From contig CALADH010000094.1 of NCBI GenBank assembly GCA_937890745.1, positions 1-13,806 on the forward strand: a stretch of 13,806 nt of DNA, given 5' to 3'. This document shows positions 6,656 to 13,576 of the stretch, one piece after another; within the stretch, counting starts at the first letter, position 1; each line of letters starts with the position of its first letter. A program made the translations under genes and the position numbers. The DNA is from Scybalocola_A sp900557175. Its GTDB lineage: Bacteria > Bacillota > Clostridia > Lachnospirales > Lachnospiraceae. Under the pieces are notes generated by a model. The model was not told the DNA's origin. It ran no database searches and was given only the letters and a program-made list of their open reading frames with translations.

Positions 6656-7693
6656 TCATTTATCTTTCTTAAATATCTCATCCAGCTGATTCATCATCGT
6701 CTGGAGATTACCTACAACTTTTTTATAATCCATGCGCTTCGGTCCGATAATGCCGATTGTGCCGTGAACGCCTTCCTCAAGTTCGTAAGTCGCTGTCACA
6801 ATACTGCAGTCTTTCATCGTCCCCACCGGAGACTCTGAACCAATATAGACTTGAATCGCATTCTTTTCTTTGTCATCACGCTCAAGTTCCTCCGTCACAA
6901 GCTCTGTCAGTGCCTTCTTTTCCTCAAGCGCATAAATAAGCTCACTGGCTTTTTGTGTATCGCACAATTCAGGATATTTAAAAAGATTTGTTGTGCCGCT
7001 CGTATAAATCTCGACATCATCTTCTTCCTGTATTGCCGCCGCGATTGCATCAATAATATCATTGATAACTTTATTGTGGCCGTCGGCCTGCCGTTTTAGC
7101 TGTCCGATCAGCTCCATGTTGATTTCCTGAAGGCTGAGTCCCTGAAGGAAAGTATTCAGCACAAGATTCAGCTTAACAACATCCTCCGGCAATATCTCCG
7201 TCTCTGTCGTAATCAGCTTATTCTTTATAACATTGCCGTCCAGCATAAGGACAACGAGTATCTGTGTCGCCTCAACAAGCGAAAGCTGAATAAATCTAAG
7301 CTTATTGCGCTTATACTGCGGTGATGAAATCAAAGATGCATAATTGGTATTGGCTGCCAAAAGCTTTGCCACCTGCTTTAAAAGCTGATCGACCTTATCG
7401 GCCTTTTCAATCATCATCTCTTTCATCCCGTCAACCTCGGCAATCTTATCCTTCATCAAATTGTCGACATAAAACCGATAGCCTTTATCCGAGGGAATAC
7501 GTCCGGCAGATGTATGCGGCTGAATAATAAATCCAAGCTCCTCTAAATCTGCCATCTCATTTCTGATAGTCGCGGAACTTAAATTCAAATCCGTGAACTT
7601 TGAAATTGTTCTTGAACCAACCGGCTCACCCGTATTCAAGTAAGTCTGGATGATGGCATTTAAAATCTTCACTTTTCTCTCATCTAATTCCAC
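6656..7693 (-). CDS. hrcA: Heat-inducible transcription repressor HrcA
   Basis: HrcA binds CIRCE operators as a dimer and represses the dnaK operon (and usually groESL) until heat stress occupies the chaperones. From the preferred GTG start the protein has 345 residues, the normal length, and begins MELDERKVKILNAII. The winged-HTH is within residues 5-70, with SSATIRNEMADLEELGFI at 39-56 and the HTSAGRIPSDKGYRFYV stretch typical of HrcA just after. The GAF-like and dimerisation region fills the rest. An in-frame ATG at 7726 would add 11 residues, but it lies inside the CIRCE operator and has no RBS. GTG 7693 has GAGGTGA at proper spacing. It is the first gene of the operon and is autoregulated. 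Confidence 0.97.
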   Translation of the reverse strand: MELDERKVKILNAIIQTYLNTGEPVGSRTISKFTDLNLSSATIRNEMADLEELGFIIQPHTSAGRIPSDKGYRFYVDNLMKDKIAEVDGMKEMMIEKADKVDQLLKQVAKLLAANTNYASLISSPQYKRNKLRFIQLSLVEATQILVVLMLDGNVIKNKLITTETEILPEDVVKLNLVLNTFLQGLSLQEINMELIGQLKRQADGHNKVINDIIDAIAAAIQEEDDVEIYTSGTTNLFKYPELCDTQKASELIYALEEKKALTELVTEELERDDKEKNAIQVYIGSESPVGTMKDCSIVTATYELEEGVHGTIGIIGPKRMDYKKVVGNLQTMMNQLDEIFKKDK

Positions 7694-7715
7694 GATATCA
7701 CCTCTTTTTTGTTTG

Positions 7716-7742
7716 TTAGCACTCATTGTTTTAGAGTGCTAA
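7716..7742 (-). promoter_or_regulatory. CIRCE operator (HrcA binding site)
   Basis: A perfect TTAGCACTC (7716-7724), nine-base spacer and GAGTGCTAA (7734-7742) match the CIRCE consensus exactly. It lies just downstream of the predicted transcription start, so it is part of both the promoter region and the 5' leader of the hrcA-grpE-dnaK-dnaJ message. It is the only CIRCE I found in the window. Confidence 0.97.
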
Positions 7743-7756
7743 CACTTTCTGTACAT

Positions 7757-7785
7757 AACATAGCACTATCTAAAACCTTTGTCAA
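7757..7785 (-). promoter_or_regulatory. Vegetative promoter of the hrcA-grpE-dnaK-dnaJ operon
   Basis: On the minus strand a consensus TTGACA (complement of 7780-7785), a 17-base spacer and TATGTT (complement of 7757-7762) form a strong sigma-A-type promoter. Transcription would start near 7750, eight bases before CIRCE. Confidence 0.85.
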
Positions 7786-7807
7786 GCGGATTTCCCAAAT
7801 TTTTTAC

Positions 7808-7836
7808 TTTTCTTTAAAAAAAATCTCCTATATAAT
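7808..7836 (+). promoter_or_regulatory. Candidate promoter of the hemW transcript
   Basis: There is a perfect TATAAT at 7831-7836 with a poor -35 (TTTTCT at 7808-7813, 17-base spacing) in an A/T-rich stretch. It lies back to back with the divergent hrcA promoter. A start near 7843 would give a leader of about 210 nt. Confidence 0.45.
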
Positions 7837-7913
7837 GATAACAAAGGGGCAAAGCCTGGCACCGCCTCAGGCTCGCCTGATGGCGTGGCTTGGCTTTCGC
7901 CCCGCAAAACATG

Positions 7914-7929
7914 AGTAAGAAGCCATTTT
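7914..7929 (+). repeat. 16-bp direct repeat, copy 1
   Basis: AGTAAGAAGCCATTTT; an identical copy is at 8020-8035, 106 bases downstream. In this copy the CATTTT is the left arm of the 7924-7942 hairpin. Confidence 0.85.
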
Positions 7930-8019
7930 CCATCGGAAAATGAGCGGATTACGAATGTTTTCAGGATTGCGGGAGCATCCTTGCGGAGCAATCCGTTATC
8001 ATTATTTTTGCTTAAACAA

Positions 8020-8035
8020 AGTAAGAAGCCATTTT
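8020..8035 (+). repeat. 16-bp direct repeat, copy 2
   Basis: This is identical to 7914-7929 and lies seven bases before the hemW ribosome binding site. Its CATTTT (8030-8035) could compete with copy 1 for the AAAATG arm at 7937-7942. Confidence 0.85.
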
Positions 8036-8053
8036 ATATCCAAGGAGGACTCT

Positions 8054-9289
8054 ATGCAAAAACCAATTGCCATATACATACACTTTCCATTTTGCCAAAA
8101 AAAATGCCTCTACTGTGATTTTCTTTCTTTTCCGGCCTGCCAAAAGACAGATATCTATATGGATGCGCTCATTACTGAGCTTCTGACCGTCCCGGCAGCA
8201 CTTTTTTTTAACAATAACTATATCATTACTTCTATATTTATAGGCGGCGGTACACCGTCACTGATGCAGCCGGCGCAGCTCACCCAGCTCATGGATGTAC
8301 TATCACAATATCCGATCAGCAAAGCTGCCGAAATTACAATGGAAGCCAACCCTGGCACACTCACGCCCGAACTGCTTCACACAATGCACACATCAGGCAT
8401 TAACCGGTTAAGCATCGGTCTTCAGTCCGCTGATGATGCTGCACTTTCCCTGCTCGGCCGTATTCATACTTACGAACAGTTTGAGGAAAATTATCACGCC
8501 GCAAGGGCTGCCGGTTTCCAAAATATCAATATTGATTTAATGTCCGCCCTTCCCGGTCAGTCACCCGAAGCTTACGAGAATGGGCTTTTTCGCATTTTAA
8601 GCCTTCATCCCGAACACATTTCCGCATACAGTCTTATTATTGAAGAAGGCACACCATTTTATGACTATTATGAGGAAAATAAAGATATCGGCATAAAGCT
8701 TCCGCCTCTGCCCTCTGAAGACGATGAACGGCTGATGTATCACCGCACAAAGGCGATTTTAAAAGCTGCCGGATACGAGCGCTATGAAATATCCAATTAT
8801 GCAAAAAAAGGCTTTGAATGCCGCCATAACACCGCCTACTGGACACGTCAGGATTACCTCGGTCTCGGCCTCGGCGCTGCAAGCATGGTTGGCAATGTCC
8901 GCTTTTCAAATACATCAGACTTTGATACCTATATCCGTCAGTTTAGTGCCGGTAACAAAGGCGACTGCGCTGCCTCGCTGCCATCTGTACAAAATGCAGG
9001 TTCACGCCCTGATGGGTGCAAAGATTTCCACATTAGCAAAGAAAATCTCTCTGTCAATGCACAGATGGAAGAATTTATGTTTCTCGGCCTGAGACTCACC
9101 TGCGGCGTCAGCCCGGAAACCTTTAAACAGCTTTTCAAAAAGGATATCTTCGATATTTACGGCAGCGTCATTGACCGCCATATAAAAGACGGCACACTCA
9201 TTTTTAAAGCAGACTCCGGCTGTATTGCCTTAAGCGAGCACGGACTTGATGTCAGCAACATGATTATGGCTGACTTTATTTTAGATTAA
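8054..9289 (+). CDS. hemW: HemW, radical-SAM haem chaperone
   Basis: This is the HemN-like radical SAM protein now assigned as a haem chaperone that transfers haem to membrane respiratory proteins; it is often mis-annotated as coproporphyrinogen III oxidase. The 411 residues start MQKPIAIYIHFPFC. The cluster motif CxxxCxxC is at C14/C18/C21, the SAM-binding GGGTPS at 64-69, EANPGT at 98-102 and the HemW-type HNTAYW at 258-263, with a C-terminal winged-helix-like domain (about 335-411). A segment at about 298-332, rich in Gly, Ser and Asn with two Cys, looks like an insertion; the family is usually nearer 375-380 residues. The ATG at 8054 has AAGGAGG five bases upstream. A longer in-frame reading from ATG 7940 only translates the structured leader. 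Confidence 0.92.
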   Translation: MQKPIAIYIHFPFCQKKCLYCDFLSFPACQKTDIYMDALITELLTVPAALFFNNNYIITSIFIGGGTPSLMQPAQLTQLMDVLSQYPISKAAEITMEANPGTLTPELLHTMHTSGINRLSIGLQSADDAALSLLGRIHTYEQFEENYHAARAAGFQNINIDLMSALPGQSPEAYENGLFRILSLHPEHISAYSLIIEEGTPFYDYYEENKDIGIKLPPLPSEDDERLMYHRTKAILKAAGYERYEISNYAKKGFECRHNTAYWTRQDYLGLGLGAASMVGNVRFSNTSDFDTYIRQFSAGNKGDCAASLPSVQNAGSRPDGCKDFHISKENLSVNAQMEEFMFLGLRLTCGVSPETFKQLFKKDIFDIYGSVIDRHIKDGTLIFKADSGCIALSEHGLDVSNMIMADFILD

Positions 9290-9319
9290 CAAATACATAG
9301 AATAGAAAGGATTTTAAAT

Positions 9320-10273
9320 ATGAAAATTGTAATTTTAGAACGCCACAGTGTCGGCACTGATATTGATATCACATGTCTGAACCATTTCGGAAATGTGATA
9401 TCTTATAATAATACCGTCGGTGAAGAAACGGCCAACCGTGTCACTGACGCAGATATTATTATTTGCAACAAAGCCCCTATGAACGAATCAACTTTAAAGG
9501 ATGCAAAAAATGTGCGGCTCATCTGTCTTTTTGCCACCGGTTATGACAATGTCGATACAGACTACTGTAAAAGCAGAGGAATTACCGTATGCAATGTTTC
9601 CGATTACTGCACCGACGCTGTCGCACAGCACACATTTGCCATGACGCTGTTTCTGCTTGAAAAGCTGCACCATTATGACCGGTATGTCAAGTCCGGCCAA
9701 TACGGCGCCCAAAAGCGTTTCTCCAATTTTGACTTACCCTATTACGAACTTGCAAATAAAACATGGGGTATTGTCGGTATGGGACATATCGGACACCGTG
9801 TTGCAAGAATCGCCTCTGCCTTCGGATGTAAGGTTATTTTTTACTCAGCCTCCGGTCAGAGCCACTGCACCGATTACGAACGTGTCAGCCTTGAAACGCT
9901 TTTAAAATCATCAGATATTATATCTCTACACTGCCCACTGTCCGATAAAACCTTTCATCTCATTGATGACCGGGCGCTTCACATGGTTCGTCCGTCATCC
10001 ATTCTCATTAATGTGGCACGCGGTCCGGTCGTCGATAATACGGCACTTTACCATGCCCTCAATGAAAATCGTCTTATGGCTGCAGGTCTTGATGTCCTTG
10101 AGGGCGAGCCGATAACGCCTGACAATCCGCTGTCTCAGTTTACAGACAGTACACGGCTTATTATTACGCCGCACATGGCATGGGCAAGCACCGAAGCCCG
10201 CCAGCGGGTTGTCGATGAAACTGCCGAAAATATCAAAGCATTTTTAAAAGGCGAACCGCGCAATACACTATAA
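9320..10273 (+). CDS. D-2-hydroxyacid dehydrogenase, glycerate dehydrogenase-like
   Basis: This NAD(P)H-dependent cytoplasmic oxidoreductase probably reduces hydroxypyruvate to D-glycerate or a similar 2-ketoacid. Its 317 residues show the split fold: substrate domain (1-100 and the C-terminus) around a Rossmann domain with GMGHIG at 153-158. The catalytic triad of the family is visible: Arg234 in NVARGPVVD, Glu263 in LEGEP, and His285 in ITPHMAWAS. The PHMAWAS form is typical of the glycerate/hydroxypyruvate subgroup. After the second Rossmann strand the sequence is FYSAS, without the Asp that normally favours NAD, so NADPH or dual use is possible. The RBS AAAGGA lies eight bases before the ATG. 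It starts 30 bases after hemW, so co-transcription is likely, though no functional link is evident. Confidence 0.9.
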   Translation: MKIVILERHSVGTDIDITCLNHFGNVISYNNTVGEETANRVTDADIIICNKAPMNESTLKDAKNVRLICLFATGYDNVDTDYCKSRGITVCNVSDYCTDAVAQHTFAMTLFLLEKLHHYDRYVKSGQYGAQKRFSNFDLPYYELANKTWGIVGMGHIGHRVARIASAFGCKVIFYSASGQSHCTDYERVSLETLLKSSDIISLHCPLSDKTFHLIDDRALHMVRPSSILINVARGPVVDNTALYHALNENRLMAAGLDVLEGEPITPDNPLSQFTDSTRLIITPHMAWASTEARQRVVDETAENIKAFLKGEPRNTL

Positions 10274-10281
10274 TACTGTCT

Positions 10282-10322
10282 AAAAAACAATGCCGCGGCA
10301 AAGCTGCACCTGCTGCGGCATT
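10282..10322 (-). terminator. Terminator between convergent dehydrogenase and peptidase genes
   Basis: AATGCCGC (10289-10296) and GCGGCATT (10315-10322) form the stem. On the minus strand it is followed by TTGTTTTTT, ending the peptidase transcript. On the plus strand the tail is TTATCAATTT, a weaker terminator for the dehydrogenase. Confidence 0.75.
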
Positions 10323-10328
10323 ATCAAT

Positions 10329-12362
10329 TTATCCAAGCAGTCTTTCCGCTTCTGAGAGAAGTTCTGTCACATCATCTGCCGACTGCTTCATATACTCAAT
10401 ATCATCTCTGAAAAACTCAATTTGCCGTTCAAGGGCACTTTGCAAAAACAATATTTCCTCCGACATATCTCTACTGCCTTTTGCAAGCTTTTCTTTCAGT
10501 TTTTCAACAAGATCATATAAATTTTCGTGATGAATAATCCGCTGCCATCCCCAACGCAACCTTTCTTTCGGCTGATTAAGAACATAATCCGTAAAATGCG
10601 TATAGACAGCCTTGTCAAAGGAAAAAGCATATTGATTATTATCAATTTCATAGATTTGTCCAAGCGCCTCACTTATATTTCCTGCCTCAAGACAAGCCTT
10701 TGCCTTTGACAAATGACATATGTTATTCATCGAAGCTTCATGCGGAAAAATCACATCATCCATCCATGTCAGTCTTACAAATTTATTCTGACACTTCTTA
10801 AAGGCAAAAAGCAGCTTTGCCTCGGCCGCAGACAGCTTTCGATCATCAAAAGCTTCTTTCGCATCTGCACGTCTATTTCGCGTTTCATCATAACTATTTA
10901 TCATTTCAATACGGCTGTATATCTTATCGGCAAGCGCTTTTGCTTTATCAAGCTTCACACGCAGGCCCTGCCCGTCGGCATCACATAAGCGGCACATTTT
11001 ATCATCTACAGTTTTTTCCGCATGAACAAAAAGATTTGAAAAGTCAAGCGGCACAATAACTGTTTTATCAAGCGCCATTAAAAACAGCCCGTAAAATTCA
11101 TGATGGAAACGATAAACTGCCGCGTCATAGGACGTATCATTATCAAACTGGGAATGATAATGTGTTTCCATAAAATCGCCGCCGCTGAAATCATTGACAA
11201 AGGATGGGATACCTGAAATTGCAGCTGAAAAATCATCCGACCATGTTTCTATCGGTGTCAGCACTTTCACCCGCCCCTCGTAGGCTTCCGTCAGCTTTGG
11301 AAGTCCATCAATAAAATGATTTAAAAAACGCTCATATTCGTAAGTGCTCCGCACAGCATCCGCCGTCCCATGGGCAAGTGCCGGAAGCTCAAAGTTCAAA
11401 TCCGCAATCACCTTGCCTTGCCACTCAGGATGAACATTAAAAAACTGCTCATAAGCGCCTGTCGACCAATCATATTTTGAATCGACGGCGCCCCACTCCT
11501 CGGCCGCCATTGCACAGACAACAATTGTATTTTCCGGCTCATAGCCGCAAATAAGCATGGTGCGCGCGATATTTAAAATCATAGCAACCGCCGTATTATC
11601 ATCCTGAAATCCGTCAAAATAAGAATCATAATGCGCCGAAAGCAAAATCATACGCTCACTGTTTTTTCCGGGAATTTTTCCGGTAATATTATAAGACACC
11701 ATGTTTTCATGGACAACAGACTTTGCATCAAAGCGGACATTGACAATCTTTTTATCCCGAAGCGCTTCAAGAAGAATACAGGCATCGTTTTTTGAAATTG
11801 AAAAAGCCGGTGCATCCTTCGGCCCTGCAATATCCTGTGCATTTAAAGACGCCCTGTCAATTTCTCCATAGCCGCCGTCCTGAACGGCAATCACTGCCCG
11901 CGCCCCCTTAAGCTTCGCTTCATACACCGGAAAATTAATCCACCATTCATCTCTCTGATTAATGTCAACAAGCACAAGCTTACCGGTCACATCAAGCCCC
12001 TCATAATCTTCTGCCCGTCCTCTGCCTGCATGCACAAGTTCAAAAGGCTCTATACCATCTGTCACAAAGTCTGTCTGATAGGCCCCCAGTTCAAAACAAT
12101 ATTCATTTCTCTCATCATCCGTAAAATATAACTGCGCCTTTTCAAATGTCCATGAATCAAGGGTAAAGGCATCTTTTGTCACATCAGACAATCCGATATC
12201 TTCCATATATTTATAAATAAGCGCCCCCGTCATCAGTTCAGCCTCAGAGCCCGCTGTCCGGTATCCAAGCCGCTCATTCGTCCGATATTTTTCCATTTCT
12301 TTTGCAAAACGGTATGCCTCCTGCATATCAAGGGTACTGATATATTTTTCTCTCATATTCAT
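10329..12362 (-). CDS. M28-family (Zn aminopeptidase-like) peptidase with PA-type domain
   Basis: This large protein of 677 residues from the preferred ATG has the M28 zinc-peptidase core. SAHYDSY carries H244 and D246, FQDDNTA the bridging D254/D255, AAEEWG the base E288 and ligand E289, D321 lies in ADLNFE, and the final His is in ETHYHSQFD (H401/H403). A PA-like insert precedes the core, with GLDVTGKLVLVDI at about 122-134. After residue 410 there are about 265 mostly helical, charged residues with no domain I recognise. No signal peptide or lipobox is visible, so it is probably cytoplasmic and acts on peptides. Starts TTG 12383, GTG 12371, ATG 12362 and ATG 12356 are in frame; the AGAGGA at 12375-12380 is slightly far for the ATG, so the start is uncertain by a few codons. 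It is monocistronic. Confidence 0.88.
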   Translation of the reverse strand: MNMREKYISTLDMQEAYRFAKEMEKYRTNERLGYRTAGSEAELMTGALIYKYMEDIGLSDVTKDAFTLDSWTFEKAQLYFTDDERNEYCFELGAYQTDFVTDGIEPFELVHAGRGRAEDYEGLDVTGKLVLVDINQRDEWWINFPVYEAKLKGARAVIAVQDGGYGEIDRASLNAQDIAGPKDAPAFSISKNDACILLEALRDKKIVNVRFDAKSVVHENMVSYNITGKIPGKNSERMILLSAHYDSYFDGFQDDNTAVAMILNIARTMLICGYEPENTIVVCAMAAEEWGAVDSKYDWSTGAYEQFFNVHPEWQGKVIADLNFELPALAHGTADAVRSTYEYERFLNHFIDGLPKLTEAYEGRVKVLTPIETWSDDFSAAISGIPSFVNDFSGGDFMETHYHSQFDNDTSYDAAVYRFHHEFYGLFLMALDKTVIVPLDFSNLFVHAEKTVDDKMCRLCDADGQGLRVKLDKAKALADKIYSRIEMINSYDETRNRRADAKEAFDDRKLSAAEAKLLFAFKKCQNKFVRLTWMDDVIFPHEASMNNICHLSKAKACLEAGNISEALGQIYEIDNNQYAFSFDKAVYTHFTDYVLNQPKERLRWGWQRIIHHENLYDLVEKLKEKLAKGSRDMSEEILFLQSALERQIEFFRDDIEYMKQSADDVTELLSEAERLLG

Positions 12363-12447
12363 CCCCGGCACACTTCCTCTCAATCCTATCTTTCACCGGC
12401 ATCTGACATTTTCCAAAATTCTCCGTCTGCCGTATACATCTCTGCTC

Positions 12448-12476
12448 ATGATATCTCTATTTTACATATAATACAA
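12448..12476 (-). promoter_or_regulatory. Candidate promoter of the M28 peptidase gene
   Basis: On the minus strand TTGTAT (complement of 12471-12476), a 17-base spacer and TATCAT (complement of 12448-12453) lie about 80 bases before the coding start. The region is A/T-rich, so chance matches are likely. Confidence 0.35.
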
Positions 12477-12509
12477 GTAGATTTTACACGGTATGTCGAA
12501 CAATTTCTA

Positions 12510-12537
12510 TTTACACTGCAATACAGACTGCTATACT
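12510..12537 (+). promoter_or_regulatory. Candidate promoter of a small RNA
   Basis: TTTACA (12510-12515), a 16-base spacer and TATACT (12532-12537) lie upstream of a stretch without an ORF that ends in a strong terminator. Confidence 0.45.
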
Positions 12538-12543
12538 AGAACT

Positions 12544-12702
12544 ATAAAAACAAGCTTTACCGACGATAAAAAAATAGCTAAACGCTTCCCGACGCTGTCT
12601 TTGGGCAGTTTCATCTTCTGAAACTTCTGTCCATCAAAAGCTGCGCCATCTGTTTTCCTTTCTGTAACCGCCTGCAAATCGGTAGAATGCAGGCGGTTTT
12701 CT
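12544..12702 (+). ncRNA. Candidate small non-coding RNA
   Basis: The 555-base gap between the peptidase and PH-domain genes contains a unit with a promoter (12510-12537), no usable ORF and a strong plus-strand terminator, predicting an RNA of about 160 nt. The inner part folds: TGGGCAG (12602-12608) pairs with CTGTCCA (12627-12633), continued by TTTC/GAAA around an ATCTTCT loop. AGCTTT (12553-12558) can pair with AAAGCT (12637-12642) to close a larger domain. I do not recognise a known family. 6S RNA has a similar size and cannot be excluded. A leader of the downstream gene is less likely because that gene has its own promoter. Confidence 0.4.
12666..12702 (+). terminator. Strong rho-independent terminator in the intergenic region
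   Basis: AACCGCCTGCA (12666-12676) and TGCAGGCGGTT (12688-12698) form a perfect 11-bp stem with an 11-base loop. TTTTCTTGTT follows from 12697. No protein gene precedes it on this strand, so it implies a non-coding transcript. Confidence 0.85.
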
Positions 12703-12842
12703 TGTTACAAAAAAATCGAAAATAACTAATCAACAGAAAAGAAAATCGGCGTTCTGCCCTTTTAGCTGAATATTTACATAATTTTGTATTTCTTCCTGTT
12801 GCATAGACACTTTCTATATTTTCACTTCATTCTTTTATTTTA

Positions 12843-12871
12843 TTGATTTATTTTCACCTTCATACTATTAT
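12843..12871 (+). promoter_or_regulatory. Candidate promoter of the PH-domain gene
   Basis: TTGATT (12843-12848), a 17-base spacer and TATTAT (12866-12871) lie in the A/T-rich 12700-12938 stretch. I see nothing else structured in that stretch. Confidence 0.5.
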
Positions 12872-12938
12872 ATATTTATAGGAATGATCTACCTTTTACA
12901 AAAACTATATTGAATCAAAACAAAAGGAGGAAATACAA

Positions 12939-13313
12939 ATGATTGATTTTAAAAACGGAAGCGTGTTCAAATTAAAAAAGTCGGGAACATTCAGCAACGA
13001 AAAAAATGTTGCTCCCCTCTTTGTGCCAGGTGAAGTGTTTATAGGAGAATATCAAGCACTCCGCGATTATATCATCTTTACAAACAAACGTATTATCGCT
13101 GTAAACGTTCAGGGGATTACAGGGAAAAAGAAAGATTTTACGACACTTCCTTACTCAAAAATACAGTTATTCTCTGTTGAAACTTCAGGTGTTTTAGATA
13201 TGGACAGCGAACTTGACCTGTATTACAGCGGAACCGGTTTAATTAAATTTGAATTCACTGGGGCAAGTGATATCGTAAATATTTCCAGAATCATAGGCGA
13301 ATATCTGTTATAA
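12939..13313 (+). CDS. Bacterial PH-domain protein (bPH type)
   Basis: This 124-residue cytoplasmic protein is nearly all one domain. Features such as LFVPGEVFIGEYQALRDYIIFTNKRIIAVNVQGITGKKKDFTTLPYSKIQLFSVET, read across residues 27-82, match the bacterial pleckstrin-homology fold. The F-T-N-K-R-I-I motif, a basic K-K-K-D strand turn, Y-S-K-I and a final IxEYLL helix are typical. The family's role is unknown; members form ring-like oligomers, and no ligand site can be named here. There is no signal peptide or membrane segment. AGGAGG eight bases before the ATG indicates efficient translation. It stands alone between its own promoter and a bidirectional terminator. Confidence 0.88.
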   Translation: MIDFKNGSVFKLKKSGTFSNEKNVAPLFVPGEVFIGEYQALRDYIIFTNKRIIAVNVQGITGKKKDFTTLPYSKIQLFSVETSGVLDMDSELDLYYSGTGLIKFEFTGASDIVNISRIIGEYLL

Positions 13314-13322
13314 ATGCAACAC

Positions 13323-13354
13323 AAAAAAATAAACCCTTGAAAATTCAAGGGTTT
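13323..13354. terminator. Bidirectional terminator between the PH-domain gene and the tRNA cluster
   Basis: AAACCCTTGAA (13331-13341) and TTCAAGGGTTT (13344-13354) form a long hairpin. On the minus strand it is followed by ATTTTTTTG and ends the tRNA transcript. On the plus strand TTTTAG follows, ending the PH-domain gene. Confidence 0.85.
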
Positions 13355-13359
13355 TAGCG

Positions 13360-13439
13360 TGCGGATGACAGGAATCGAACCTGCACGGTCTCCCACTAGA
13401 TCCTAAGTCTAGCGCGTCTGCCAGTTCCGCCACATCCGC
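13360..13439 (-). tRNA. tRNA-Leu (UAG)
   Basis: An 80-nt class II cloverleaf with acceptor arms GCGGATG/CATCCGC and discriminator A. The anticodon arm is CTAGA-CTTAGGA-TCTAG, giving anticodon UAG, which reads CUN leucine codons. A short extra arm (GGGAGACC) and a T arm with TTCGATT follow. CCA is not encoded. It is the last tRNA of the cluster, immediately before the terminator. Confidence 0.95.
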
Positions 13440-13463
13440 ATATATGCAGTTTAGAAAATATTA

Positions 13464-13486
13464 GCCTTGAAGAATCTCTCCAAGGC
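13464..13486 (-). repeat. Spacer hairpin between tRNA-Leu and tRNA-Lys
   Basis: GCCTTG (13464-13469) and CAAGGC (13481-13486) form a 6-bp stem in the spacer of the tRNA precursor. It may guide processing; no T-run follows directly. Confidence 0.4.
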
Positions 13487-13496
13487 CAATCTCTGC

Positions 13497-13569
13497 TGAG
13501 ACATCGGGGATTCGAACCCCGGACAACTTGATTAAAAGTCAAGTGCTCTACCTACTGAGCTAATATCCC
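13497..13569 (-). tRNA. tRNA-Lys (UUU)
   Basis: A 73-nt cloverleaf with D stem GCTC/GAGC, anticodon arm CTTGA-CTTTTAA-TCAAG (anticodon UUU), T arm CGGGG-TTCGAAT-CCCCG and discriminator A. CCA is not encoded. The acceptor stem GGGATAT/ATGTCTC contains two G-U wobble pairs. The 5' end with its upstream flank is duplicated at 13689-13709, 112 bases further upstream. Confidence 0.95.
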
Positions 13570-13576
13570 ATATTCT
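13556..13576 (-). repeat. 21-bp direct repeat, copy inside tRNA-Lys
   Basis: The first 14 bases of tRNA-Lys plus 7 bases of its 5' flank. An identical copy is at 13689-13709. Confidence 0.9.

Larger units (their letters stand above)
7846..8042 (+). ncRNA. Structured 5' leader of hemW, possibly a dispersed repeat element
   Basis: The gene-free stretch between hrcA and hemW is dominated by inverted repeats. A long imperfect hairpin spans 7846-7903 (GGGGC..AAAGCC pairing with GGCTTT..GCCCC, apical TCAGGC/GCCTGA). A perfect 8-bp stem CATTTTCC/GGAAAATG sits at 7924-7942. GGATTGC (7964-7970) can pair with GCAATCC (7988-7994), while CGGATT (7945-7950) can pair with AATCCG (7990-7995), and the two are mutually exclusive. 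A 16-base direct repeat (AGTAAGAAGCCATTTT) occurs at 7914-7929 and 8020-8035. There is no T-run, so it is not a terminator. I do not recognise a known riboswitch or T-box. A cis-regulatory RNA or a mobile palindromic repeat are the main options. Confidence 0.45.

Noticed and set aside
7843..8042. T-box or known riboswitch upstream of hemW
   Set aside because: No T-box motif, no specifier or antiterminator layout, no terminator, and no riboswitch core that I recognise.
7940..8053. 38-residue N-terminal extension of HemW from ATG 7940
   Set aside because: It translates the hairpin-rich leader, has no RBS, and HemW proteins begin right at the IYIHFPFC region; ATG 8054 has AAGGAGG.
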